NCBI GenBank assembly: GCA_030737835.1
Contig: JAUJYN010000036.1
Location: 1,054,001 to 1,118,000 of the forward strand
DNA from: Acorus gramineus
Taxonomy: Eukaryota > Streptophyta > Magnoliopsida > Acorales > Acoraceae
Length of the DNA stretch: 64,000 nt
Direction of reading: 5' to 3'
Part shown: positions 25,301 through 36,345 of the stretch, piece by piece
Position numbering within the stretch: position 1 is the stretch's first letter
Layout of the letters: each line of letters opens with the position of its first letter
The notes under the pieces: generated by a model
Databases searched by the model: none
The model's input: only the letters and a program-made list of their open reading frames with translations
Told to the model about the DNA's origin: nothing
Position numbers and translations under genes: made by a program

Positions 25301-26178
25301 GAGTATACCAGGTAGAGCCTACGCGGGGGAAAGGGCTACCGGTGGACCAAGGGTGTAGAGCAGTCTAAGTCTCTTCCAAAAGTCCTATGTCACCTCCGAG
25401 GGTGAGGGTGAGGATGAGGTGAAGACACATCGCCGCGTGACCCATTCGTTGTTCGTTCGTTCCCATAGTTGTTGGGTCCGGTTGTGTACCGATTTTGAAA
25501 GACATTGTTGGGCAGTTAACTCGTTGTAGATGATCCAATAGTGTTGTGTAGACCAGTAATCCCGGGTCTCCTCGACCAACGGTATGGTCTCTCCCCAAAA
25601 GTCCCAAGAGTCTCCCTCCGGGAGTGAGGGTGAGGGTGAGGTTGGTCGCGCTGCCGCGTGACCCTGTTATCCATGGGTTTCCACCCATGTTTTCCTTGAA
25701 AGGAAAGTGCTTATGTGTTGAACTGTTGTATGGTGATTGGTTTCCAGCCACTCACTGAGCTTGTAGCTCACCCCTCGCATACTGTTTCTTTTCAGGGGCA
25801 GTGTTGGGCGTGGAGTTGGAGCTTCCATGTGGCGTGGTCTTATGGGCGTGGAGCGTTCTTCCGGCGGGTGGTGAGTGCGAGGCTGTTAGTAGTCCTAGAG
25901 TCATTGTATATATTGTAAATCGTGCATGTGGCACAGGTTGTATTTTCTTTGGTCTAGACTTGGCTCTCACAGGACAATGATTGTGTATTCGAGTCTGTAA
26001 TAATGTTTTTGATTTACAGACATTGTTTATATATTATGCTTCCGCTTTTCAGTCAGTTATCATTATCCTTGCTTAGCCACCTTGTGTGTTGTTGTTGGAG
26101 TCTTTATTGACCTCAGGTATTGATAGCTGATATTTTATTATTGCCACGTCTCGGGGACAGCCGCCCTGGGGCGTGACA
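22391..26178 (+). repeat. Tek-2 3' LTR
   Basis: It has the same ends and module order as 15918-19647. The GC-rich tract (about 23337-23700) differs in unit number. An extra stretch of about 40 bp precedes the acceptor CTTGCAG (ending 23780); it contains the TTACTCACC motif that other families have at this place, so the 5' copy has probably lost it. Confidence 0.9.
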
Positions 26179-26416
26179 ACTTGAATGGAATTCAGGAGAA
26201 TTCATTTGTTGTATCGGTTTTGTTAAACTGGTAGCTTGGGCATTAAGTAGGCAATTAACGAGAGTAGTTGTTTTTCCATTGGGTTTGCTTTGCGAACATG
26301 GAGTGTTTCCTCCCAATGTCGTCCGTGTTGAAGCGGGCCGGGTTAAAGCTATCCTGGCAAAGGACTCCCATCCGTAGGTACCACCGATGCATTCGAAAGC
26401 GTACTGATCGTGGGAG

Positions 26417-27110
26417 TGTACCAGGTAGAGGCTACCCGGGAGAGGGCTAATGAATGATATTGCGAGCGTGAAATCGTTCTCCCCTTCGTTGGATCCGATG
26501 TAGGAACTTCCCAGCGTTGAAAAAGCTGTCCTGACAGAGGGCTCCCATCCGTAGGTGCCACCGATGCGTTCGGAAGCGTACTGATCGTTAGAGTATACCA
26601 GGTAGAGGCTACCCGGGGAAAGGGCTACCGGTGGACCAAGGGTGTAGAGCAGTCTAATCTCTTCCAAAAGTCCTATGTCACCTCTAAAGGGTGAGGGTGA
26701 GGATGAGGTGAAGACACATCGCCGCGTGACCCATTCGTTGTTTGTCCGTTAGGGTGTAGAGCGGTATACCAGGTAGAGGCTACCCGGGAGAGGGCTAACG
26801 AATGATATTGCGAGCGTGGAATCGTTCTCCACTTCGTTGGATCCGATGTAGGAACTTCCCGGCGTTGGAAAAGCTGTCCTGACAGAGGGCTCCCATCCGT
26901 AGGTACCACCGATGCGTTCGGAAGCGTACTGATCGTGGGAGTATACCAGGTAGAGGCTACCCGGGGAAAGGGCTACTGGTGGACCAAGGGTGTAGAGCAG
27001 TCTAATCTCTTCCAAAAGTCCTATGTCACCTCTAAAGGGTGAGGGTGAGGATGAGGTGAAGACACATCGCCGCGTGATGCATTCGTTGTTCGTCCGTTCC
27101 CATAGTTGTT
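26417..27110 (+). repeat. Tandem duplication (about 348 bp) in the 3' part of solo LTR B
   Basis: The stretch beginning 'accaggtagaggctacccgg' near 26420 recurs from about 26768, including the following 'aatgatattgcgagcgtg' block, the 'ggatccgatgtaggaacttc' block and the GGGTGAGG repeat. The junction truncates a 'gtccgtt' motif near 26750. Confidence 0.8.
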
Positions 27111-27826
27111 GGGTTCGGTTGTGTAGCGATGTTCAAAAACATCGTTGGGCAGTTATCTCGATGCAGATGATCCAGTAGTGTTGTGTAGACTAGTAATTCC
27201 CCGTCTCTTCGACCGACGGTATGATCTCTCCCCAAAAGTCCCAAAAGTCTTCCTCCAGGAGTGAGGGTGAGGGTGAGGTGGGTAGCGCCGCCGCGTGACT
27301 GTGTTATCCATTGGGTTTCCACCCATGTATTTCCTTGAAAGGAAATTGCCTTATCATTGAACTGTTGTAATTGTGATTGGTTTCCAGCCACTCACTGAGC
27401 TTCTAGCTCAGCCCTCGCATACTGTTTCTTTTTAGGGGCAGTGTTGGGCGTGGAGCTGGAGCTTCCCTGTGGCGTGGTTTTATGGGCGATGGAGCGTTCT
27501 TTCGACGGGTGGCGAGTGCGAGGCTGTCAGCAGTCCTAGAGTCATGTTATGTATTGTAAATCGTGCATGTGGCACAGGTTGTATTTTATTTGGACTAGAC
27601 TTGGCTCTCACAAGACAGTGATTGTGTATTCGAGTCTGTAATAATGTTTTTGGTTTATAGACATTGTTGATATCTTATGCTTCCGCTTTTCAGTCAGTTA
27701 TCATTTATCTTTGCTTTGCCACCTTGTGTGTTGTTGTTGGAGTCTTTGTTGACCTCAGGTATTGATAGCTGATACTATATATATTGCCGCGTCTCTGGGA
27801 CGGCCACCCTGGGGCGTGACAGCCCT

Positions 27827-28442
27827 ACATAAACCGATAAACGTATTCCTCTCAGATTCATCCCCGGCCTCCACATTTACTTCACCGATTGCATTTGGAG
27901 ACCACTCGCCTACTTCCCCCTTGCAACGATTCATCCCAATTTATTCCTACCATTCTGCAGGAACAATGATCGCACGATGCCGAAACATTCCTTTATCACT
28001 ATTATTTGCCACCGTCTCCAGAAGCGACCTCAACCCCTTTGGCCCCAACTTTTACAGCATCCACCGAATACATCTTTAGATTTTTCATTGAAATAATGGT
28101 TTGCAAATTATTTATCATTTTCTGCCATTCATATTATGATTTTGATTTTACTGATTACCTTGTAGTCTAACTCAACTAAAGGAAACTATCTCACATATCT
28201 GCCACCTGCTTTTTAATTTTGTCAATCAGATTTTTCTTTTCTTTTTATGAATTTTATGTGGATGTATGGAGAGCTTACAATTCAAATGTATGAATTTTTA
28301 CATTCTCACATAATGATTTACATATGAACGTGTCGATGATTTTGAAGATGAGGACAATAATAATGAGAATTAATCCAATAACAAGAAAATGAATATATAA
28401 AAATATTAACTCTTATTGTTATTTTTACTTTCAAAGATGTTC
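27827..28442 (+). other. Middle piece of the Helitron
   Basis: Unique AT-rich sequence between solo LTR B and solo LTR D. One 105-codon plus-strand frame (27762-28079) crosses the LTR end and the Helitron piece, so it is not a gene. No Rep or helicase motif was seen. Confidence 0.65.
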
Positions 28443-28665
28443 TGTAAAAACTATGATTTTTCCTAGTCGTTTCTTGATTCTTGTGCATTGGGTCATATTC
28501 CTATAAAGTTTTGGAGGAATTATATATCTCCAATTTCAGAAGTTAAGGTATGGTTAGAATCGTTATTATGTTAGCTTTCCGACGCTTTTTACGTACCGTG
28601 AATCGGATGAGTATCGATCAAGTTATGAGCAAAATTGTGCTGAGAGGTCGGGCAGAGGAAATAGC

Positions 28666-28750
28666 GACGGCTCCAGTGAGATCCGTCTTTATTGTGACGG
28701 ATCCTATAGGATCAGTTTGTTTTTGTGACGGATCCAACAGGAGCCGTCGA
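28666..28750. repeat. GACGG(A/C)TCC inverted-repeat cluster in LTR D
   Basis: Three short imperfect palindromes of the type GACGGCTCC...GGAGCCGTC or GACGGATCC...GGATC follow each other. A second cluster of the same motifs lies at about 30241-30345. Confidence 0.65.
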
Positions 28751-30747
28751 TCTGGAAACGATTTCAAACTTTAATATTTTCAGTTTTAGAAAGTTTTAAT
28801 GTGTATTATTGATTGATATGTTTGGGATACGGTTAGTTTTGATTTCCCCACGTGTATAAGCTTACATATACCCCCTCTCTCTCTCTTTTTCATTGAAAAC
28901 CCTAAAACCCCAAAGTCTTCTTCTTCTTCTTCTTCTTCTCTTGTTTTCGGCACCATTGTTGAGGAGCTCGGGAAGGGGCTCGAATAGAGGGTTCTTGTGA
29001 ATATTTTACTCTGTTTATGAAGGGTTTTGAATGATAATGATCCCCTTTAGGTGTCCTTGTTATATGATTTCGTTTTTAATTTTTTTCCAACAAAAAGATT
29101 GGATTTTCTTCTTGATACTTAAAAGTTTTTATATGATTTTGGGTCCTTATGATATAACAATGAAATCATAATGTTTTGTGAAGTTGAAGTTTTACAAAGT
29201 TTTAGATGATGCTTTTAGATCTCACATATGTACTTTGGATTTCATTGATCTCTTAAGTTTTCTTCTTGAGTTTTTCATAGTTTTGATGGATTTAATATGA
29301 TTTTCGGATCCTTATGATATAGCTATGAAATCATGAAGTTTTCAAAGTATTTTACAAATATTTCATGACAAAAGAAAGGGGATATGTATATATCATGTCT
29401 AGGGTTGTTTATTAAGGGTAGAAAGCATGTTTATAAATGTTTAAAGTCCTGTTTTAACTCTTATATGCATAGATCCGAAATTATACATATTTTTATGATT
29501 ATTTTGAGATTTCATCATAGATCCATGTTAATCGTTTATGCATATAATAGATCTATGGTTTTTGAGGATTTTTGTAATATGGTTTAATTGTTTTTATATA
29601 TGTTTTTTTATGAATCCTTTTAAATCTAGGGTTTTGAATAGAGGGTATCATGCTAGGTTTAATAAAATGTTATCTCTATGGTTTTCAAAGTATTTTTAAA
29701 TGTGTATTCAGATCGTTGGGTGTACCAAGAGTTTTAACGTTTCATTGATATTTTTATCGTTATTCCATAAGCTAGGGTTTCAAATGGATTTTTTTATGTA
29801 CAATTTTTGATCTATCTCCTAAATGTTTTGTATCGTTTACATATTATATATTGATTTTTGATAATATGAGTAGGTCTGAGTTTTTTAGAAGTTGAATAAG
29901 ATTTAATCAATGTTATATATACGTGTTTTGTGAATCCTTATAAAGTAGGGTTTTAATTGAATTTCTTACACACGAATAATCTTTGATATTCCTTACTGAT
30001 TTACATTGTTTTACAGGACTCATATATGTATGTAAATGATAAAAGGTATTTGGTTGTTTTAACAAAAAAATAAATAGAGTTTTTGGATTGGTTTTAATTG
30101 GATTTCTTGTACGCATGATTTGATTTTCGAGATGAGTCCTTTTCTGTTTTACGCAGTTTTAATCGACTCGTGTATGATTTTCCAATGATGGAACGTGTTG
30201 GGATGTTTTAATAAAAATAGGGTTTCATGCTTCTGCCTAAGGACGGCTCCAATGAGAGCCGTTGGGCATGTTTCGGATGGCCCTTTTGGGAGCTGTCGGA
30301 TTGGTTAGAGACAGTCCCTGTGGGAGCCGTCGGTTTTAGTGTGTACAGATTCCATTAGGTTCCGTACTATGCACATATTGTGACTGAGTTGTATTGTTTC
30401 AAGACTGGTTAGGTTGACTTAGACTTCTGGTGATATTCGTTGGACCAAAGGTGAGTGGGTCTAGTCTCTTATGTAGTTTTCAAACTACTTATATGGTATA
30501 TCATTCCGCATCATGGTTACTTTAAAATATACAACTGTTATTCAGGGTATGGTGTATTTGAGCATGTCATCATGATAGACATGAGGTATTTATTTTATAT
30601 ATGTCTCATATGATTTTGGATATTATATTATATAATATTGTATTGTATGGTGGAGCAGTTGGAGTGTGAGTAGTTGATCATGCATGCATATCATTTGTCT
30701 GCGTGACCCCGTCTGCGTGACCTAGTCCAGTGGGAACCAGTCTGCGT

Positions 30748-33597
30748 TGTTATATATGTGTCACTTTTATCCTTCTGGTCACCATTGGAGCATTCTGGCA
30801 GTTTTTTCAGCTTTTTCGTTTTTCGATCGGAACCGCTAAAATTTTGGACTTTTAGCTATCATCCTGAGTTTGAGGACTCCGATTGAAAATCTAACTGCAT
30901 ATTATGTGTCCTGGTGCCATTTCAAGCCACTCACGAAAATTTCATCGAATTCCGGTAACGTTTCAGAATTTCACAGTTCCGAATCGTATCCGGGTTTTGA
31001 CCGAGCGAAAAGTCATTGGGAGACTTGACTTGGTCAATGTGGGCCCATGACTTGGTCAACTCTTTTGTTTTCTAGTGTGGTTGGGTTGACCCAAGTCAAA
31101 GTGCACCTAAACCTAACCTAAACCAAGCCTAAACATAATTAGGGCTAAGTTAAGTGGGTGTGTGTGTGTGTGTGGTGTGTGTGTGTGTGTGCTTTAAGTG
31201 GGCGCCCATGTATAGTTCCCCCTCCCCTATTCATCATCTTCTCCACCAAAACCTCTCTCTCCCTTCTCTTTAAAACCCCCATATGACCTAGTAGAAGGTG
31301 TTGAATCAAGAAACCCTAGAAGGAGAAAAGATAGGTGAGGACCCGATCTACCTTTGTATGGTCTTGGATCTTCATTTCCCTTTGTTTTTCCTCCTCTTAT
31401 GGACCCTCTTGTCCTCTGTTTTCAGCCCCTCTTAGGCTGAGTGGAGACCTTGGTGGTGGTGGTCTTGGAGGTGGTGTTTCGGTACGCGAAGAGTACCCGA
31501 TCTCCTTCCCTTCCCTTCCTCTCCTTTGGGTGAGCTTCCTTTCCTTCCATTCTTGTTTAGATGCATGTTTAGGAGGTGTTTTTGGTTATGCATGGGTGTG
31601 GGGGAGTTGGAGGGGGTTGTTGGGGGCGGTTGAGGGTGTTAGGGTTGGCTCGGGTGCATGCGGTCTCACCGGCGCGCGCAGGCGGGCAGGCTGGCAGGCG
31701 CAGGGCAGTCAGGCAGGCAGGCAGGCTGGCAGGCACTGGGCAGGCGCGCTGTCGGGCGAGCTGGCAGGGGACGCGCGCGTGTGCGCGCGGGCACGCGTGC
31801 AGGTGCTGTGTGCTGGGCGCCGTGCAGGGGCGTGCGCGCGGAGCGCTGCGCAGAGGCGCAGTGCGTGCTGTGCGCGCGGTGAGGCGAGCGGTCGTGCGCA
31901 CGGGGTGCGCGCTGGGTACTGCGGGGGGGCGCAGTGCGTGCGGGTGTGCGCGCGATGTGCTGCGCTGGGGCATAGTGCGCACGCGGTGCACCCGGAGTTG
32001 GACGCGCGGTGCGCGTGGGCTCGCGCGAGCGTGCGCTCGAGCGCGCAGCGTGTCTGGGCTTGCAGGCAGGGGCTCGACAGCGTGTCTGGGCGTGCGGGCA
32101 GGGGGCTCAGCAATGCGTCTGGGCGCGCGGGCTTGGGCGCGGCTGTGCGCCCAGGGCGGGTGGCCGTGCGTACGGCTGCCCGGGGGTTCGGGTGAGTCGG
32201 GGTGCTCGGACTCGCGTGCGTACGGGCCATATGTACGTTTGTCCAAGTGTTGGGTATTTTTAGCGTATTTTTGTATGTATTGTGTATTTTACTCACCGAG
32301 TTGATTACCCTGTCTTGCAGATCTTGACGGACGGTCACGCGACGACCCGGGTATTGGTGAGTGGGACAATCCAACCCAGTAGGGAGGCGTTATATGCACT
32401 TGGGCGTGTACCGTCCTCCCCTGGGGCACCATAGTTTAATATTAACTTCTATAATATGTAATCTATGCAAGCATGATTAGTATGTAGTATGCATGCCACC
32501 CTAGACCTTGTATGTTAGGGACTTGCACCCTTAGGATATGTGTAAGAGCCATGCATCCTGACACCATGTTTTCATGCTAGAAAAACCTCGACCTATGCAT
32601 GTGTCCTATTAGTTTAATTTATTAAATTAAATGCGAACTTATGGTATTTTTGCATGCCTTAGTAAGTATTATAACCTGGTGGTTATAATATATGTTCCCC
32701 GCATCTTGGTTATGCGCCCTGGAGGAATTCTGAAGAATTCATGACATTAGAGTTGTTGAGATGCGTTGCCGACGGATCCAAGTGGATCGTATACGTGTGG
32801 ATAGGCTGTTTCTTTTCCCTTCATTGGATCCGTATAGAGACTGCCCCAGCGTTAGACAAGCCTTCCTGACAGAGGGCTCCCATCAGTAGGCACCTCCTGA
32901 TTTGGGTTCGGACTATGCTGAATTGTGGGAGTAGACCAGGCGGCCTACGGAGTGGAGGAGAGACTATCGGTGGACCAAGGGTGATTAACAGCCTAGTCAG
33001 TCCCAATAGACCATGTCACCTATTTAGAGGGTGAGGGTGAGGGTGTGGTGGGTCAGCGATGTTGTGACCCACTGGATTGTGTAGTTCCTGCCACTTTGAG
33101 GCTTTGAATAATTAATTGTGGTTAATATGAATTGTGATGCATGGGTTGTGCTATTCACTGAGCGTGTGGCTCACCCCTCGCATAATTTTTCTCCAGTTAT
33201 CACTGAGTCGGACTTGAAGGAGGAGCTCCCCGAGGGACTTCATCAGTAGCGGAGCAGCGCCACGTCCCGCGAGTGTTAGAGGCCATCAGCATCCTGTTTT
33301 TTGATCATATGTATTATATTTCCGTGCTTGGGCACCTGTTTGTATTATATTGGATGTCATTGTATATATTGGCTCTCACAGGACAGTTGATTATGTATCG
33401 AGTCTGTAATATGTTTTTGATTTACAGACTCAGTCTTTTAGCTTCCGCTATTGGTGTATATATCATGTCAGCCCTGCTTTTATCTGTGTTGTCATTTTTG
33501 GATGTTGTTTAGAGTATGTTATTGACCTCCTGTATAGACTGTTGATATCATATATACACTTGCTGTGTCTCGGGGACGGCCGCCCTAGGGCGTGACA
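30748..33597 (+). mobile_element. Solo LTR A (Tekay-type) inside solo LTR D
   Basis: 2850 bp, from TGTTATATATGTGTCAC to GGGCGTGACA, with perfect target duplications TGCGT (30743-30747 and 33598-33602). Module order: (TG)n run (31158-31192), CTATTCATCATC start-like motif (about 31228), donor GGGTGAGC (GT at 31530), GC-rich tract (about 31655-32225), acceptor CTTGCAG (ending 32320), donor GTGAGT (32357), GGGTGA repeats (33029-33046), acceptor CTCCAG (ending 33196), hairpin GAGTCTGTAA/TTACAGACTC (33400-33431). No interior exists, so it is a solo LTR. Confidence 0.92.
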
Positions 33598-34283
33598 TGC
33601 GTGACATTGTCTGCGTGACACCGGTCTGCGTGACCAGGCTCTAGATGGACCATCTCTTTGGCTGCATGCCATACGGGCATGCGTGTCCGTTGCATCAGAC
33701 GCATCATGTAGTATAATGCTTGTGAATTTTATGGTTATTCCTCTAAAGAGATGCATTGTTATTTTACAAGTTTATTACGACTTACAGATGTTTTCCTTAT
33801 TATGATATATTATGTTCTGCATGACTCACATTTTATAACTCTGCTATTTTCAAAGTTATTATTAATGGGACGCCATAGGTCCATTCACTGAGCATGTGGT
33901 TGCTCACCCTTCATTTTTCCCATCTTTCAGATTAAAGGCTTAGAGTGGTGGATTTCATATAGCTATGGACGAGATCATGTTTTCTAGAAGGCTAGACATT
34001 GCATAGAAGGTGTTGGTCTTTTCTTTGGCATGTAGATGACCTGAATTTATGATAATATGGTGATATTTAGAGTTCAGTTGTTCCTGATGTATATCCAGTA
34101 TTTGAGAGCTTGTTTTGGATTTTATCTTTGGTAATTGATGAATAAAATATGGTGATATTTTCTTATGTTCTTTGGATAAAAGGAAAAAAAAATAGAACTC
34201 TGAGATTTGAGAAAGAATTAAGGTAACGTAACCGGATTTCACACTTCAAAGCGGAGTCATGGATTAGGGGGCGTTACATGTTC

Positions 34284-34570
34284 ATTTACCGTTTAAATAT
34301 TTGTTGCTACAGTCCATGAGTACCTCAATTGCTTGAGATAATTTTATATGTCTATTTCGTTCTTCTATCACTATTATAAATTATAAATTTTTGATATATT
34401 CTTCTATTTTTGCCGATTGTCTCATATATTAGAAGTTTATATTTACATTTTCTAATATAAAATGAAAATCGTACACATGATATGAATGTTTTCAACTCTT
34501 AATCTAACTAATGCTTTTCTGTTGTATTTAATAAAATAGTTCATGTGCAACGCACATGTATATTAGCTAG
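34284..34570 (+). other. 3' piece of the Helitron with terminal hairpin and CTAG
   Basis: AT-rich sequence ending in the stem-loop CATGTGC-AAC-GCACATG (34542-34558) and CTAG (34567-34570), followed by a host T. This is the hallmark of Helitron 3' ends. Confidence 0.85.
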
Positions 34571-35013
34571 TAAATTAAAAAGTGAGTGAATAATATAATA
34601 AACATAAAAATTTTGGTGATATACCAAGTCAAGCCAACCCAATAATAAGTGATGGCTGCGTTCATATTTTGAAAGAAAAAAAAAAAGAAAGTTATGAATT
34701 CAATGAATGACTTCTGGGAGGGGGTCGGACCCCACGGATGGTATCCCACACTTTTTTTTATGTTTATATTATATTATACTTTCAATATAAAAATGATACA
34801 TCAACATGATTAAAAATCAAAGTGGAGATGAATGATAAAATTAACAACTATTGAAATTTTAAATTCATCAAATAAAATATAGACCAGACATTTTTCATGA
34901 TAAAATCTAAACACACAACTCTAAATAGAGACTCCAAGCCCGTCAGACCCGTTGAGGCCGGGGTATGTATACTCCGTTTCCCAATTACTCGGCGATATTT
35001 TTCTTTTTCTTTT
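34571..35013. other. AT-rich flank without a gene
   Basis: No frame or transposon end was recognised. A GGTCGGACCCCACG motif lies near 34723 and a GC-richer patch (CCCGTCAGACCCGTTGAGG) near 34937; neither could be assigned. Confidence 0.4.
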
Positions 35014-36345
35014 CAATAATGGTTCATAGGCCCTATTTCACAGCCCCATATAAGCCATATGATATGGCATAAGTGTTAATACCTATTTTACCATTTCTGT
35101 CTTTTTTGATAATCACTCTCCATAATCAAGGAGTAGGTTGATGTGGTATTAATTTTTGAATTTTTTTAAAGGATTAAATCCCATGATTTATGGCATCTTC
35201 TCTCTTTTGTTTAATAAGATGTAAAAAATAGAATTTGTATTAAATTTATGGCTTCTTTTTCTTCTCCACTTGCATCTTCTCTTTCCTTGTCCACCTAAAA
35301 CAAAATTTGTATTTAGGTTACATTTCTTGTTTTGCATTTGTTTTTATATTTTTATAATTAAATTTGGTGCTAAATGTTAAATCCATTTTTGGATCCATTT
35401 AATTTGCATTATTTCAAAGATTTATTACTTGTTTGTTGCACAAAAAAACTTTTTGATTGTCCCATGGAAACTTATTTAGTTTAAAAAAGCTTTTGTCATG
35501 GCAAAATATCCCATTTTTTTCCAAAAAAAATTATGAATTCATTTTTTTATATAAGAGTACGGTTTTTTGGAACCGCCATTAAAAAATAAATAAGCAATAT
35601 TTGGTCCAGTCTTTATTACAATTTGTTCTTGGATGTGGCATTTAATCTTAATTATTTTACATTGGTTTGGGTTGTGTAACATTAAAAAATTAGTTACATT
35701 TCAAACTATTATTTTAAACTTATATACATTATTTTTTTCAAAAGTTAGTAACATGTTATTCTAATATAAACATGTATTATATCTGAAAGTCAGTTACATT
35801 TATGTAAATGTAACAGTGTTTATGTAAATATAACAAATAGCTGTAAGGGATGTAAGCATTTAGGAAATGTATTTGCATTGTGTGAGATGCATCCCATTTA
35901 TGTAAATTAAAAAGATGTTTGTCAAATGCTAGAATGTTCAATTAATAACATTGACAAAAAAAAATTATGTATAATACGAATGTAATTTGAAAAAAAAAGT
36001 AGGCCGCCTGAAGGATTTTGATGAAACACAATTTAGGTAAGTTTTTGTGTAATTTATGTAAGTTTTGGTGTAAATGAAATAGAAAATTCAATTACTAGGT
36101 AAGTATTTCAAAATTTAAATTTTGAAATAGGTAAATTTTAGTGTAACCGAAATTCATGTCAAAGATTAATAACTAAATAGAGAAAAAGGGGGATTTTGGT
36201 TAATGGGATATATTTTTAATGAAGGACATATCTGTATTTTGCCATTTTACCATTTTTCAAACGTCTACAAGCCAACCAATAAGATGATGATACCTCACGG
36301 GGCTTGTGAGCGGGGCTTATAACTTGGTGCCTGGGTATCATCACT
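35014..36345. mobile_element. Candidate short Mutator-like element (non-coding)
   Basis: The right end, read on the minus strand from 36345, is CAGTGATGATACCCAGGC. It continues into a 70-bp stretch that resembles the left terminus of the element at 36984. A weaker match (AATGGTTCATAGGCCC...CAGCCCCATATAAGCC) at about 35018-35072 would be the left inverted repeat. The interior is AT-rich and non-coding. No clear 9-bp target duplication was found, so the left border is uncertain. Confidence 0.4.

Larger units (their letters stand above)
15918..26178 (+). mobile_element. Tek-2: degenerate non-autonomous Tekay-type element inside solo LTR B
   Basis: It is bounded by perfect target duplications ACTTG (15913-15917 and 26179-26183). 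It has LTRs of 3730 and 3788 bp and an interior of only 2743 bp. No long gag or pol frame survives. The LTR start TGTTATGCCTG is shared with its host LTR B, so this is a family member inserted into a relative. Confidence 0.92.
4117..27821 (+). mobile_element. Solo LTR B (Tekay-type), carrying Tek-1 and Tek-2
   Basis: The LTR begins TGTTATGCCTG and ends GGGGCGTGACA. It survives as 4117-5677, 15258-15917 and 26184-27821, about 3.86 kb in total. Flanking 5-mers are CCCCT (4112-4116) and GCCCT (27822-27826): a target duplication with one mismatch, which suggests age. There is no internal region, PBS or second LTR, so it is a solo LTR made by LTR-LTR recombination. Its start and its 3' part resemble the Tek-2 LTRs, so it belongs to the same or a sister family. 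A leader acceptor (TTTGCAG then ATCTCG, near 5426) and a GTGAGT donor (near 5464) are retained. Confidence 0.85.
28443..34278 (+). mobile_element. Solo LTR D of a second LTR-retrotransposon family, hosting solo LTR A
   Basis: It begins TGTAAAAACTATG and ends GGGGGCGTTACA, with perfect target duplications TGTTC (28438-28442 and 34279-34283). Without the nested solo LTR A it is about 2.98 kb. There is no PBS or internal region. Its sequence differs from the other LTRs, yet it keeps a similar order: CT-rich leader (28874-28945), GGTGAGTGGG donor (about 30449), 'ttcactgagc...gctcacccttcat' motif (33883-33915) and a TTTCAG acceptor (ending 33931). AT-rich sequence dominates the first 2 kb. Confidence 0.88.
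3084..34570 (+). mobile_element. Non-autonomous Helitron split into three pieces by nested LTR insertions
   Basis: The left end reads TCTATACTACCTATAAAAA after an A at 3083. It fits the plant Helitron 5' consensus, which begins TCTMTAYTA. The right end has a 7-bp-stem hairpin (34542-34558), 8 nt, then CTAG (34567-34570) followed by T. This is the classical Helitron 3' terminus inserted between A and T. Removing the two large LTR insertions and one target-duplication copy each joins 3084-4116, 27827-28442 and 34284-34570 into about 1.94 kb. No Rep/helicase coding sequence was seen in those pieces, so the element is non-autonomous. The middle piece is AT-rich and non-coding apart from a 105-codon frame of doubtful meaning. 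Boundaries are motif-based; the join follows from the TSDs of the inserted LTRs. Confidence 0.75.

Noticed and set aside
27762..28079. 105-codon frame at the end of solo LTR B
   Set aside because: It crosses the LTR terminus and the target duplication into Helitron sequence, so it cannot be an ancestral gene.
30690..30747. CRISPR-like short repeats (GTCTGCGTGAC units)
   Set aside because: Units are short, unevenly spaced and without spacers of constant length; the context is a plant LTR.
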